Notes: generated by a model not told the origin, from the sequence alone. A stretch of DNA of 64,000 bases from Lacrimispora indolis DSM 755 (GCF_000526995.1 NZ_AZUI01000001.1:4072001-4136000), one strand, 5' to 3'; positions 17,005 through 28,200 are shown, numbered from the stretch's first letter. Numbers and translations are program-made.

Positions 17005-17691
17005 TTGATTCTTTATATGTTATCACAGGTAAACACTGCCTCTATAGCATTCCGGCTGTTTTTGTCCATTATTTTATGCGGGGCCATAGGAATGGAACGA
17101 GGCTTAAGGAACCGCCCGGCAGGCTTTATGACCTATCTCCTGGTGGGGTGCGGCTCAGCTCTTATTATGATTACCAATCAGTATATTGCAACCATTTATA
17201 CCAATGTGGATCCTACACGAATGGCAGCCCAGGTGGTAAGCGGGATCGGATTTTTGGGAGCAGGAACGATCATCACCACTTCTAAAAACGAGATCAGGGG
17301 CCTGACAACTGCAGCAGGTATCTGGGCAACAGCAGCGGTAGGGCTGGCGGTAGGGATCGGGTTTTACGGGGGAGCCATTTTAGGAAGCGTTTTTATTATT
17401 TTTTCTCTCATGTATTTAAAAAAAATCGACCTTTACATAAAGACCCACGCAAAGACAATGGAAATATATCTGGAGTATAACGAAGAGTTTTCCATGCAGA
17501 ATTTATCCCTGTATGCAGATGATTCCCATTATCAGATTTTAGACCTGGAGTTTGGTAAGATAAAGACCTTAAATGGGGAATTCGGCACGCTGACCTTTGA
17601 AGTCAATTTCCGGCATAAGGTAAATCATACGAAAATCATCGAAGAAATGGGGCAGCTGCCCGGTATTCTTTATGTAAGAGAGGTGGCTTAA
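17005..17691 (+). CDS. MgtC/SapB family membrane protein
   Basis: The 228-aa protein has four to five membrane helices in its first ~140 residues and a soluble C-terminal domain of ~85 residues. Family motifs are GAIGMERGLRNRPAGFMTYLLVG, SGIGFLGAGTI and RGLTTAAGIWATAAVG. MgtC proteins support growth at low magnesium and modulate membrane energetics in other bacteria. A TTG start fits the GGGAG spacing; an ATG 12 bases later is the alternative. Confidence 0.9.
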   Translation: MILYMLSQVNTASIAFRLFLSIILCGAIGMERGLRNRPAGFMTYLLVGCGSALIMITNQYIATIYTNVDPTRMAAQVVSGIGFLGAGTIITTSKNEIRGLTTAAGIWATAAVGLAVGIGFYGGAILGSVFIIFSLMYLKKIDLYIKTHAKTMEIYLEYNEEFSMQNLSLYADDSHYQILDLEFGKIKTLNGEFGTLTFEVNFRHKVNHTKIIEEMGQLPGILYVREVA

Positions 17692-17725
17692 ACCAAGAGG
17701 ACAGGGTCAGGTTTTTCACAATGTC

Positions 17726-17753
17726 TTGCAAAATGGGTGGAATCTGGTATACT
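17726..17753 (+). promoter_or_regulatory. Sigma-A promoter of the DUF554 gene
   Basis: TTGCAA and TATACT separated by 16 bp lie 64 bases before the GTG start. Confidence 0.55.
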
Positions 17754-17816
17754 GGTTTTCATAGGAAAAGCTTGAAATTTATGGAATACATTTCGTTTCA
17801 GGGAGGAAGGACAACC

Positions 17817-18494
17817 GTGATAGGAACCATTGTAAATACAGCTGCGATTCTGACCGGCAGTGTCATAGGAACTTGTGTGAAAAAAGGGATCGAGGACAAA
17901 TACCAGAATGCATTATATAACGCCATGGGTCTTTCCGCCTGCGGTCTGGGCATCAATGCAGTCGTGCAGAATATGCCAAAGAGCAGCTATCCCGTGCTGT
18001 TTATCATCAGCCTTGCGGCAGGAAGTCTCCTTGGCACCAGGTTAAATCTGATGGACAAGTTTGACAGGGTTGTGGCCCGTTTTTCAAAAGGAGATTTAGG
18101 CCAGGGGCTGTCTACGGCGATCCTGCTGTTTTGTATCGGGACGCTTTCGATTCTGGGTCCAATGGAAAGCGCACTTTACGGAAACAATACCTATCTGTTT
18201 ACAAATGCAACTCTGGACTTTGTGACGTCCATGGTCCTGGCTTCCACCTATGGGATTGGGATCGCCTTATCTGCAGTGGTATTATTTTTGTGGCAGGGAA
18301 GCATCTATCTTTTTTCCGGCAGCCTTTCCGCTTTTTTAACTCCCCAGCTGTTAACTGAGATTTCTCTTGTGGGCGGTTTTCTGATCTTTAGTTCCGGCCT
18401 TTCTATATTAAAAATCAAGGACTGCAAGGCCTTAAATATGCTTCCGTCTTTATTGGTGCCTGTTGTATGGTTTTTAATAAAGGCCGTCATCTGA
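17817..18494 (+). CDS. DUF554 family membrane protein (YdfK/YqgA-like)
   Basis: The 225-aa polytopic membrane protein opens IGTIVNTAAILTGSVIG and contains GMESALYG-like (GPMESALYGN) and GIGIALSA segments typical of DUF554. The family is widespread and uncharacterised. The GTG at 17817, ten bases after GGAGG, is preferred; the frame is open further upstream but that part covers the promoter and is not membrane-like. Confidence 0.88.
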   Translation: MIGTIVNTAAILTGSVIGTCVKKGIEDKYQNALYNAMGLSACGLGINAVVQNMPKSSYPVLFIISLAAGSLLGTRLNLMDKFDRVVARFSKGDLGQGLSTAILLFCIGTLSILGPMESALYGNNTYLFTNATLDFVTSMVLASTYGIGIALSAVVLFLWQGSIYLFSGSLSAFLTPQLLTEISLVGGFLIFSSGLSILKIKDCKALNMLPSLLVPVVWFLIKAVI

Positions 18495-18551
18495 TCAAGA
18501 CCGTGAACAAGAGAAAAAGGGTTCCGTCTTTTGAACTGTCAGGAGAAAATA

Positions 18552-18580
18552 TTGACAAGCCGGTAAAAGAAGTGTATCTT
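18552..18580 (+). promoter_or_regulatory. Sigma-A promoter of the shikimate dehydrogenase gene
   Basis: TTGACA and TATCTT are separated by 17 bp, about 92 bases before the ATG. Confidence 0.65.
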
Positions 18581-18671
18581 ATCGGTAATACGGGCATGCC
18601 TTTACAACCGGTAAAACGGAGTGGGCCCTGTCCTGAGAAGATGGGCGAAAGAGTGGAAGGGAGAAAAAACA

Positions 18672-19541
18672 ATGGAAAAAAGAATTTCAGGAAAAACAGG
18701 TTTATTAGGTTTGATTGGCTCGCCGGTAGGACACTCCGGTTCACCGGCCATGTATAATTATTGTTTTGAAAAGCTGGGTCTGGATTACGCATATCTTGCA
18801 TTTGATATCAAGGTGGATGAGGTGGAAAAGGCCATTGAGGCCGTAAAGACACTCCGTATGAGAGGCTGCAACGTGACCATGCCATGTAAGAACGAAGCCG
18901 TGAAATACATGGATGAGCTGTCCCCTGCCGCCCGCATCATCGGTGCGGTCAATACCATAGTAAATGAAGAAGGAAGGCTGATCGGCCATATTACCGATGG
19001 CCAGGGCTTTGTGGATAATCTCCGGGATCATGGAGTGGAAATTGCAGGTAAGAAGATCCTTGTCTGCGGCGGAGGCGGAGCAGCAGCTGCGATCCAGGTA
19101 CAGTGTGCTCTGGAGGGTGCCAGAGAAATCTCCATCTTTAATATAAAGGATGCGTTCTTTGAAAGAACCTTAAATACCGCAGAAAAAATCAGGCAGGAAA
19201 AGCCGGAATGCATTGTCAATGTGTTTGATATTGCTGATATTGAAAAGATGAGGGAAGAGATAGCCACCAGCGATATTCTGGCAAATGCCACCATTGTCGG
19301 CATGAAACCCATGGATAATGAAAGCGTTGTAAAGGATGCTGCCATGTTCCGTCCGGGCCTGGTTGTGGTGGATGCGGTTTATAATCCAAAGGAAACGAAG
19401 ATGTTAAGAGAGGCAAAGGCTGCCGGCTGCACATGCATTGACGGTCAGGGAATGCTTGTATGGCAGGGGGCTGAGGCATTTAAGCTTTATACGGGCCAGG
19501 AGATGCCTGTAAAGGAAGTGAAGGAGCTGTTTTTCAGCTGA
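18672..19541 (+). CDS. aroE: Shikimate / quinate dehydrogenase
   Basis: The 289-aa enzyme of the AroE family would reduce 3-dehydroshikimate with NADPH, or interconvert quinate. Substrate motifs are present: GHSGSPAMYN near residue 20, NVTMPCK with the catalytic lysine, AVNTIV and ITDGQGF. The nucleotide-binding loop is CGGGGAAAAIQ. The usual N of the NTD motif is I here. NATIVGM and GQGMLVWQGA are typical of the C-terminal part. It is not in an aro operon; a chorismate mutase-shikimate kinase fusion lies 31 kb away, so a paralogous or catabolic role is possible. Confidence 0.85.
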   Translation: MEKRISGKTGLLGLIGSPVGHSGSPAMYNYCFEKLGLDYAYLAFDIKVDEVEKAIEAVKTLRMRGCNVTMPCKNEAVKYMDELSPAARIIGAVNTIVNEEGRLIGHITDGQGFVDNLRDHGVEIAGKKILVCGGGGAAAAIQVQCALEGAREISIFNIKDAFFERTLNTAEKIRQEKPECIVNVFDIADIEKMREEIATSDILANATIVGMKPMDNESVVKDAAMFRPGLVVVDAVYNPKETKMLREAKAAGCTCIDGQGMLVWQGAEAFKLYTGQEMPVKEVKELFFS

Positions 19542-19548
19542 TGACCGC

Positions 19549-20031
19549 ATGAAAAAAAACGTTGTTTCAACAAAAAGACTTTGTATGACTCCCCAAAGCA
19601 TGGAAGAACTCACCATACTTTATGAAAAAGAGGTGGACAGGGAGATGAAAAAGGCATACAAAGACATGTTAGAAACCATGGGACAGTTGCCAGGGCAGGA
19701 AGAATGGGGCTCGGAGTGGAAAATCAGCCTGGCATCCGGATCCATAATAGGCGGAATTGGTTTCAAAGGCACACCTGATGCAGAAGGAACCGTAGAAATC
19801 GGATATGGGATAGATGAGGCATACCGGCGGAAGGGTTACGCGACAGAAGCTGTAAACGGTATGGTGAAATGGGCACTGGAACAAAAGGGTGTCCAATGTG
19901 TCTCAGCACAAACGGAGCCGGGCAATGATATATCCCAAAAGGTCCTGCTAAACAACGGCTTTGTCCGTGACGGGTACGGAGAAGAAGGACCCCGGTGGAC
20001 TGTCTGCAGAAATGGGAACGCCGGGAACTGA
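19549..20031 (+). CDS. GNAT family N-acetyltransferase
   Basis: The 160-aa acetyltransferase has the acetyl-CoA motif EAYRRKGYATEAV near residue 90 and a C-terminal NNGF segment. It is close to the RimJ/RimL-type small-molecule or protein acetyltransferases; the acceptor is unknown. It begins 7 bases after aroE and lacks a clear ribosome site, suggesting coupling. A strong terminator follows. Confidence 0.85.
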   Translation: MKKNVVSTKRLCMTPQSMEELTILYEKEVDREMKKAYKDMLETMGQLPGQEEWGSEWKISLASGSIIGGIGFKGTPDAEGTVEIGYGIDEAYRRKGYATEAVNGMVKWALEQKGVQCVSAQTEPGNDISQKVLLNNGFVRDGYGEEGPRWTVCRNGNAGN

Positions 20032-20477
20032 TTGTACGGGGAGCCCCTCCCAGTGCAGCAGTGAGTTTACAATAGAGACAGATACGAATGATAAAAATGC
20101 TTTTAAAATGATACGGCATCTTATTTTCTAAGGATATTTGAAAATAAATGCCGTTTTTTTATATCAAAGGAACGTATTTCTTATAATATAAAAACTCCTG
20201 CGCCAGAGTCTGCAAAGCACACTCTTTTTTGGTGCCTTCGTCTTATTAACAGGGAAGATGATGAAAATGTAAATATCGTAAAATTCTGTAATAAATGAAT
20301 TGGGAAAAAATGAAGATATTGCTAGAAACCTTAAGATGCTTTATTTTTACGCTGCTCCATAAATGCTATACTTTTTTTATAAACCAAACGCCGTTATTCC
20401 GTTATTTTTATGGAAAATGACGCTGTTTTCAGGAAGAACGGATAAGGGTGTAAAAAAAGTAAGGGGGATCTTTTCTT
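20032..20477 (+). other. Gap with terminators and promoter of the beta-helix gene
   Basis: No gene is seen. At 20114-20160 a strong terminator (stems CGGCAT/ATGCCG and TTATTTTC/GAAAATAA, then seven T) ends the preceding unit. At 20205-20230 a second small hairpin (AGAGT..TGC/GCA..ACTCT plus T run) follows a TATAAT box at 20182-20187, so a very short transcript is possible. TATACT at 20367-20372 may be the -10 box of the next gene. Confidence 0.6.
20114..20160 (+). terminator. Rho-independent terminator
   Basis: A 14-bp, nearly perfect stem with an 11-nt loop is followed by seven T after the GNAT gene. Confidence 0.9.
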
Positions 20478-23400
20478 ATGCTAAAAAGCAGAAAGCTTTT
20501 CAAAAGAAAAGCGGCCGGCATGATGGCAGCAGTGATGATGATCGGCATTTTGCCCGTGAATATGATCGGATTTGCTGATGTCCGGGAAATGCCGCAAGGC
20601 AGCTATGAAAACATGGATGAAAACATGGCCACAAGGTCCAACGCCAGTTATGCCACTGCATCCAATGCACAAAAAGCACAGGAAGTGCCGGAGGAGGGAA
20701 CTGTGTATTACGTGGATGCCAAAAACGGCAATGACGGCGGGGACGGAAAGACAGAAGAAACTGCATGGAAGACCTTTGACAGGGTCAATTCCAAAACCTT
20801 TCTGCCTGGAGACAAGATACTGCTGAAAGCGGATTGTATCTGGAACCAGGCGCTGAATCCCAAAGGCAGCGGCAGAGAGGGCGCGCCGATTACCATTGAT
20901 CAGTATGGAGAGGGCAGCCGTCCCGTAATTAACGGCAATGGTACATCCGGCCCTTCCATCACCGGTGCGGTGACGATTTACAACGAAGAATACTGGGAAA
21001 TTTACAATCTGGAAGTGACCAACTTAGAAAATACGGATAAGATGGGGGAAGCCATGGACAGCGGCACCAGCGAGCGAGCCGGGATCCTGATCTATTCCTC
21101 CAACCAGAAAAAGATATACAAGCACATCACCGTGAAAAACTGCTATGTACACGATGTCAACTCCAACTTTAAAGGAGGGAAAACCTCCGGAGGAATCATC
21201 GTCATGGGTCATTACCTGGACAAAGACGGAAACAGGGTCACCGTTGATGACAGCGGTAATCTGACAGCCAAAGCCATGGGGCGGGCAGCCTTTGAAGACG
21301 TGCTCATTGAAGGAAATTATGTAAAAAACGTGGCGATTGAAGGAATCCGGAATAAATGCAATACGGATATATCTGATTCCGGCTGGGGAAAGAATGAATT
21401 CCTTAAAAACTACTCCAATGTGACCATACGCAATAATTATCTGGAAGATGTGGTTGGTGACGGCATCGTTTTGACGGAAACAAAGGGCGGACTGATCGAG
21501 GGGAATATGGTGAATTCTTCCTGCGGCTATGACAGGGGAGCGGTAAACTATGCCCAGTGCTGGACCATGTTTGCCGATGATGTCACCGTACAGTACAATG
21601 AGGTTTACGGAAACCGGTACGGATACGATGACGGTGAGGCCTTTGACTCTGATATGATGAATGTGGACAATATTTTCCAGTACAATTTAAGCCACGACTG
21701 CGGCGGCGGGGTCATGCTGTTTATGGCCAGCCAGAAAAATACCATTTTCCGTTATAACATAAGCATCAATGACGGTGCAGGCACCTATCCGGGAGGAAGC
21801 AGGCTGCAGCAGCAGACCTTCCATTACGACAATACCACCTCTGCAGGGCCCGGCGTGGGTAAAATTTATAACAATACCATTGTTGTTTTTGGTGAAGATA
21901 TTAAGACCTCTCTGTTTGGCGGGAAGAGTAAACGAACCTGTTATGTGGATTTCAAAAATAACATTGTTCTGGCAAAGGACGGAGCAACCATTGACTTTGC
22001 GGTTTTAGAGCAGGGTTCCACCATTCATGAGGACAGCGTCATAGAAAACAACTGTTTCTATCCGGATGTCATTGCAAATACCATTGCCGGCTCAGCTTTG
22101 GATAAGGAGAGCCTGCAGGCCAAAGGAAATATATTTATGGATCCCATGCTGATTGATTATAAGGCGGGAAAGGATTATTCAAACTATCAGTATCCTTTGG
22201 AGGACTTGGAAGATCTCATGGATTCTGATTTCACTAAAGAAAGGATCCAGAGTCTGGCGGAGCCTTATAAGCTGACGGAAATGTCACCATGTATCCGCGC
22301 CGGACAGAGGATCGAAGGAATGCCCACTGAAGATATTATGGGCAATACCATTGCAGGGCGTGTGGATATAGGTGCATTGGAATATTCCAGTGAGGATGAA
22401 CTGGCAGAGGATGTGGAGGAAGTTCATATCGTAACCACTCCCGGAGTTGTGCCGAAACTGCCGGCAACCTTAAAAATCATTCTGGATGGCAAATCCTATG
22501 ATTATCCGGTTCAATGGGATGAGCTGACAAAGGAAGACTGCATGGAGGCGGGAGTCATGGAACTTGCGGGAGTTCTTCCAGGATTATCCAATCAGGTTGT
22601 TGCCACCATAATTGTAGCTGATGCACCGGAACATTTTGAGCCGGTTGAAGTTTCTACTTTTGCAGGAATTTACCCGGCGCTGCCGGTAACGGTTACAGCG
22701 GAATTTGCAGGTGGTTTGACCCTGGAGCTTGGTGTGACATGGGAAGCCCTCACCCTGGAGCAGTATTCCCATGAGGGTGAGATTACGGTAGAAGGAATCG
22801 TCTCAGGCTTGAAGGAAACATGCACGGCAAAGGTGACTGTTATAGGAGAGCTGGGGGATGGAACAAGCGTAAAGGAAACGGTGTCTGCAAAGGATGCCTA
22901 TATCCAGCAAAGCGATGGAAACAAAGCGTATGGAAGCTCCGATCCCAGTGTCATTAAAGTCAAAACCGCCAATAATTCTCCTTCCTATACGAGAAAAGGA
23001 CTGATTGGCTTTGACTTAAAGGATGATGAGCAGATGCTTAAATCCGCTTCCAGCATTACCATCAGGCTGCAAATGACAAGGCCGGTTTCAGAGTCAGATT
23101 ATAAAACCATTAACAATCATTTTTATCTCAAGGTCTATGAGGTGGATGATAGCTGGGAAGAAGGAACGGTGACATGGAATTCTGCTCCCAATACTTCCTC
23201 AGATAATCTGGTGATCCGTGATGAAAAGATCGTATACGCCAATATCCGGGATGTCCATGACAATATGGTGGAGCTGGATGTGACCGATTGGGTAAAGAAT
23301 GCTTATGTCAAAAAAGGACAGACAAAGTTTTCCTTCCTTATGACAACCGATTATTTCGGTGAGTATGCAAACGGTGACAACGGCGGCATTGATTTTGCGT

Positions 23401-25205
23401 CCAAAGAGGCCGGTGGAAAAATGGCTCCCACCATGGTATTAAGCAATGTTTATGAAACGGGGATAGAAGCTGTTTCCATATCAACGCCGTCTGGGAAGAT
23501 GCCGGTTCTGCCGGAAACCGTATCAGTCAATTACTCAAATGGAGAACAAAAAAACGTGACCGTGGAATGGAACAGCGTTGATTCTGCAAATTACCAGAGC
23601 GAGGGAAGCTTTGTGGTGTATGGGAAGGCAAACGGGGTAAAGCTGCCCATTCAGTGTACCGTGTATGTTATGGAAGGGCTGCACAAAGTCGTCTCTGTCA
23701 GAGATATTCCTCCTATTATCCAGCTGGTTGGAACACCGTGGGAGGAACTGGGACTTCCAAAGACGGCCGCTGTGCTGCTGGATAATGGGAAAGAAGCAGA
23801 AATTCCCATTGAATACTGGTTCCCGGACAATGCCTATGCACCGGAAAAGGTATTTTCCTATACCTGCATCGGATATCTGGATTTAAACAGCCATGAGACA
23901 ATAGAAAACCCGGATCAGAAGTTTGCGGCGGTAACTGTAAGCATTATTGAACCGGAAGATAAGAATGCCCTTCTTGTTCTCTATACGGAAGCGGCGGATC
24001 TGATCAATCAGGGCGTATTGGACCGGCTGACCGATGGGGCAAAAAGCCGTTTTATGAAGGCGTTCAACCAGGCTGCCTCTGTACTGATCAATACAAAGGC
24101 AACCGAATCAGAAGTACATAATGCTTATGTCCTCTTGATGGAGGCTATCTGGAATCTGGATGCAGAAGAAAATTTAAAACCTGATACTTCTGCCCTTAGG
24201 GATCTGGTGCTCATAGCAGAATCCAAGAACAAAAAGGATTATACGGAGGAGTCCTATGAGGTGTTAAAGGATGCTCTTTCAGAGGCCAAATCTGTGTTAA
24301 AGGATAAAACTCTTACAAAGGGCGATCAGGACAGGGTAGACCAGGCATACGACTATTTGAAAGAGGCTGTTGACGGTCTGGAATTCAGCGGAAATTCGGG
24401 AACAGAAACCAGGATCGTCACAGGGATAAAGATTATGGCACTGCCCGGTCAAACAGAATACAAAACAGGAGAACGGATCAGTCATTTGGGCTTAAAAGTG
24501 GCTGCGGTATACAGCGATGGCTCATTAAAGACCATAAACGGCTATGAGATATCGGATGTGAGCACTTCTGTGCCGGGCGTAAAGGATGTGATCATCACAT
24601 ACCGCGCAGCGGTCAATAATGCCATTAAGGTGTTCACGGACGTATTCCAGATAACAGTGATAAAGGAAACCTCTCAGGGAGGCGGGTCCGGCAGTTCAGG
24701 AGGAAGCACATCCTCTCAAACGGTCTCTCAAAAGACGGGGGCAGACATAAGCGGACAATGGCAGAAGGCCAATGGAACGGCATGGAAATTCTTAAAGGCT
24801 GACAAGACCTACGCATCCAACCAATGGGCAAAAATCAGCGGGAAATGGTACCGGTTTGATGAATCCGGCATAATGCAGACCGGATGGATCGTGGATCAGG
24901 GCACATGGTATAGGCTTAGCCCGGATGGTTCCATGGAATCGGGCTGGGTAAAGGAAGAATCCGATGGATATTGGTATTATCTTGATGAATCCGGCGCTAT
25001 GAGAACAGGCTGGGTCCAGATTCATGGAATCTGGTATTACTTCAATCCTGTTACCCAGGGGGAAACCGGCTGGCAGAAAACAGAAGACGGCAAATGGGGA
25101 TATCAGACAGGGGAAAGCGGAAGCAGACCGATGGGAGCCCTTTGTACCAATACCACAACAGCGGACGGGTATCAGGTAGATGAAAACGGAGCCTGGGTCC
25201 GGTAA
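20478..25205 (+). CDS. Secreted multidomain beta-helix protein with wall-binding repeats
   Basis: The 1575-aa protein has a signal peptide (residues ~1-33). A right-handed parallel beta-helix of the polysaccharide-lyase/hydrolase type (~75-640) begins TVYYVDAKNGNDG and is full of N-rich turns. It is followed by two Ig-like (Big_4-like) modules (~655-795) and a DNRLRE/CBM96-like module (~800-1000, with VTWNSAP). Then come further Ig-like modules, two FIVAR-like helical bundles (~1165-1300), a Big_3-like module and a Gly-Ser linker (~1405). The end is Trp/Tyr-Gly choline-binding-type repeats (~1425-1575; e.g. KWYRFDESGIMQTGW). It is probably a wall-bound glycan-active or glycan-binding enzyme. 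No catalytic residue could be assigned, so lyase activity is inference from fold and from the neighbouring PL8 gene. Confidence 0.85.
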   Translation: MLKSRKLFKRKAAGMMAAVMMIGILPVNMIGFADVREMPQGSYENMDENMATRSNASYATASNAQKAQEVPEEGTVYYVDAKNGNDGGDGKTEETAWKTFDRVNSKTFLPGDKILLKADCIWNQALNPKGSGREGAPITIDQYGEGSRPVINGNGTSGPSITGAVTIYNEEYWEIYNLEVTNLENTDKMGEAMDSGTSERAGILIYSSNQKKIYKHITVKNCYVHDVNSNFKGGKTSGGIIVMGHYLDKDGNRVTVDDSGNLTAKAMGRAAFEDVLIEGNYVKNVAIEGIRNKCNTDISDSGWGKNEFLKNYSNVTIRNNYLEDVVGDGIVLTETKGGLIEGNMVNSSCGYDRGAVNYAQCWTMFADDVTVQYNEVYGNRYGYDDGEAFDSDMMNVDNIFQYNLSHDCGGGVMLFMASQKNTIFRYNISINDGAGTYPGGSRLQQQTFHYDNTTSAGPGVGKIYNNTIVVFGEDIKTSLFGGKSKRTCYVDFKNNIVLAKDGATIDFAVLEQGSTIHEDSVIENNCFYPDVIANTIAGSALDKESLQAKGNIFMDPMLIDYKAGKDYSNYQYPLEDLEDLMDSDFTKERIQSLAEPYKLTEMSPCIRAGQRIEGMPTEDIMGNTIAGRVDIGALEYSSEDELAEDVEEVHIVTTPGVVPKLPATLKIILDGKSYDYPVQWDELTKEDCMEAGVMELAGVLPGLSNQVVATIIVADAPEHFEPVEVSTFAGIYPALPVTVTAEFAGGLTLELGVTWEALTLEQYSHEGEITVEGIVSGLKETCTAKVTVIGELGDGTSVKETVSAKDAYIQQSDGNKAYGSSDPSVIKVKTANNSPSYTRKGLIGFDLKDDEQMLKSASSITIRLQMTRPVSESDYKTINNHFYLKVYEVDDSWEEGTVTWNSAPNTSSDNLVIRDEKIVYANIRDVHDNMVELDVTDWVKNAYVKKGQTKFSFLMTTDYFGEYANGDNGGIDFASKEAGGKMAPTMVLSNVYETGIEAVSISTPSGKMPVLPETVSVNYSNGEQKNVTVEWNSVDSANYQSEGSFVVYGKANGVKLPIQCTVYVMEGLHKVVSVRDIPPIIQLVGTPWEELGLPKTAAVLLDNGKEAEIPIEYWFPDNAYAPEKVFSYTCIGYLDLNSHETIENPDQKFAAVTVSIIEPEDKNALLVLYTEAADLINQGVLDRLTDGAKSRFMKAFNQAASVLINTKATESEVHNAYVLLMEAIWNLDAEENLKPDTSALRDLVLIAESKNKKDYTEESYEVLKDALSEAKSVLKDKTLTKGDQDRVDQAYDYLKEAVDGLEFSGNSGTETRIVTGIKIMALPGQTEYKTGERISHLGLKVAAVYSDGSLKTINGYEISDVSTSVPGVKDVIITYRAAVNNAIKVFTDVFQITVIKETSQGGGSGSSGGSTSSQTVSQKTGADISGQWQKANGTAWKFLKADKTYASNQWAKISGKWYRFDESGIMQTGWIVDQGTWYRLSPDGSMESGWVKEESDGYWYYLDESGAMRTGWVQIHGIWYYFNPVTQGETGWQKTEDGKWGYQTGESGSRPMGALCTNTTTADGYQVDENGAWVR

Positions 25206-25214
25206 TCAATTTAA

Positions 25215-25242
25215 CCTGAAAGAGGGATTTCCCTCTTTCAGG
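25215..25242 (+). terminator. Intercistronic hairpin
   Basis: A perfect 13-bp inverted repeat (CCTGAAAGAGGGA / TCCCTCTTTCAGG) with a 2-nt loop lies between the two large secreted-protein genes. It has no T run, so it may protect mRNA ends or partly terminate rather than end the operon. Confidence 0.6.
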
Positions 25243-25264
25243 ACCATTTGGGGGAAGCGGTCTT

Positions 25265-28200
25265 ATGAAGGTAAAATGGAAAAAGATATGCAGTTTGGTA
25301 CTGATTTGTTCCGTGCTGACGGGAAATCTTGCTTACGCAGCTCCTTTGCCCGGGAGCTTTGCAGCTGATATGGATCAAAATGCTCTGGAAACAATTTTAA
25401 ATGACGGGCTGGTCATGCACTCTTCCTTTGATGAGGGCAGCATATCCGGGAACAAGGCTGAGGACCAGACCGGAAGAGGAAATGATGGAACCATTTACGG
25501 CCAGCCGGCCTTTGTCAAGGGAATCCGGGGAAACGGCGTTTCCCCGGATAACGGAAGCAAAGCAGGAGAGGCCAATACCAAAGCCGACCAGTATATTAAT
25601 TACGGCCAAACCACAGATTTAACATTTGGAACGGAAGATTTTTCCCTGTCCTTCTGGATGAAGACAGAAAGTCACGGGCAAAATAACGGAACCATCCTTT
25701 CCAATAAAGATTACATAAGCGGCAGCAATACAGGCTGGGCCTTTGGTAATTTTAATAATACCAGTAAGGTGGATATGAGAATGAATTTTTCAGGAACAGG
25801 AAACAGCCGGGTGGAATTAAAAGGAATACCATCCAATGATGACAAATGGCATCATGTAGCAGGCATTTTTGACAGGGATGGTGATATGACAGTTTATTTA
25901 GATGGAGAAAAATATTCGTCTGTTTCTATGACAGGGCACAAAGGAAAATCAGCTGATACGGGGCTGGATTTCATTTTAGGCGGTGACGGCAGAGGCTGTT
26001 ATGGCATGAGCGGCTGCATCATTGATGAACTCCGGGTATATAGGAAGGCCATCGAAGCATCTGCCGTAAAGACCATTTACGAAGCGGAAGGAGCCATGGC
26101 AGCCATAGAACAGATGGAAGACCAGCTGGCTTCTATTAAGCCGGGTTCCCAGTACCCTGTGGACCAGATCAACGAGATGAAAGCAGAAATAGAAAAGGTA
26201 AAGAACGGTCTGGAGGGAATGACAGCATCCGCAGCCATGGCAGCCGTCAGCAGCCTGAAAGAAAAATACAATGAATTTCTGGAAGGCAGTGAGCCTCTTT
26301 GCAGCTTCCAGGTGGTTTCCGATGTCCATATTAAATCCGATAACCTGTCGGATGCCAATGCTGCAAATTTTATAGCAGGGTTAAAGGATATGAAAATCAT
26401 TGCCCCCGGCTCCCTGGGGGTGCTGAATCTGGGTGATCTTACACAAAGCGGAACAGAGGCCCAGTATAATGGGATCTATAACATCATGGACCAGTATTCT
26501 CCTGTCACTGACGATAAGGTTATCATGACTTTAGGGAATCACGATGTGAGAGGATACAATTCTGCTGACTGGAATAAAGATGAAACTGTTATCAGTGCAT
26601 ACTGGCCAACTGCAAAAGCCCTTTATCTGAATAAGAATAAAAGGTATATGCCAAACAACGGGGAAACCGTCTATTTTGACCGTTGGCTGGGAGGGTATCA
26701 TTTTATTGTAATCAATACGGAAAACGGTTTAAAGGATGCCATGTACCTTTCTCAGGAGCAGTTAAACTGGCTGGATGAGACTCTGGCTGAAAATGCCAGC
26801 CCGGATAAACCGATTTTCGTCATGGGACACAATGCATTAAAGGATACTCACTGGAGAAGTAATATTCTGCTGGATTTCGGAAACCAGGACTCCAAAGTAA
26901 AAGAGATATTCTCCAAATATCCTCAGGTGATCTACATGTCCGGCCACATTCACAACGGATTTGGGGTTGCGGAAGCCATTGACCGGGAATACGGTACCCT
27001 GATTGATGTTCCCTCCTATAATGAGACGGAAAACGGAGTAAAGGATGCCGGAGTCGGCTACCATGTAAAGATTTATGAAGACAGTGTGGTATTTAAGGCG
27101 AGGAACTTTAAAACCTCTTCCTGGCTGCCGGAGTATGATATAACAGTGGCTCTTCCCGGCCTCCCCGCTGTGTATAAAAAAGCAAAGAGTCTGAATCCCG
27201 GTGATTATTCGGCTGAGTCCTATGGGAAAGTCCTGGAGCTTATGGAAGAGGGGAAAGGCATTTTTCAGAAGGTATACGATCAGAGCCAGTTGACTTACGA
27301 AAAGGTGGGCCCTCCTGAGGCCGGCTTATTTACCGGAACGGTGAGAGAACGGATCAATGAGCTTACGGCGGGGCTGTCTGCAGCCATGGAATCGCTTGAA
27401 TCCCAGGAAAAAGTCACGGTTCCCACAGAGGATGCTTATCTCCAGGGAGGAAGTGATGCCGGTAAAACCAGCAGCCAGTACAGCAATTACGATGCTTCCA
27501 AACTAAGAGTCAAATTCTCCGACGGCCAGCAGAATTATACCAGGAGAACAATTATGACCTTTAATCTATCGGGGGTGGAAAAAGAATCGAAGGAGGCTGA
27601 TCTTGTACTTGAGCTGACAGGAGGAATCAGCAATACCAATCCCGCAAAAGATTTTGTTTCTGCGGAAATTTATGAGGTGAAAAGCGGCTGGAATTCTGGT
27701 ACGGTGACCTGGAATACAAAGCCGGAACGAATCAGAGACAAAGCGGATGCAGTGATTGCAAAGGACAATATATCCGATGGGATCGTAACCGCAGATGTGG
27801 GTGAAAGCGTGAAAAATGCCCTGAATGAAGGGAAAACGGCAATTTCCTTTGAAATCAGCTGTCCTGTGGCGGCCAATGACAACATGATTGATTTTTATTC
27901 CACAAGGGCAGAAGGAAAGGAAGGGCCAAGGCTCATCACCCGCGCAACCGAGACGGAAAAGCCGGTTGATCCCCAGTTTCAGGAATTAAGGGAAAAGTGG
28001 CTTGGCACCCTGCTGGGAGGAGAACTGGATACAGGCAATGAGGCGGTCCGCACCTACATAAAGGGAATGGATGAAAAAGCCGGGGAATGCTGGAAGACCA
28101 TGATCAAGGGAAGTGATGAGTCCAGAACCAATCTTTGGAGCGATCTGGATATGAGCTATATCAAAGGGACCGGCGCAGAGGCCAAGGTCCATTCCGGCAA

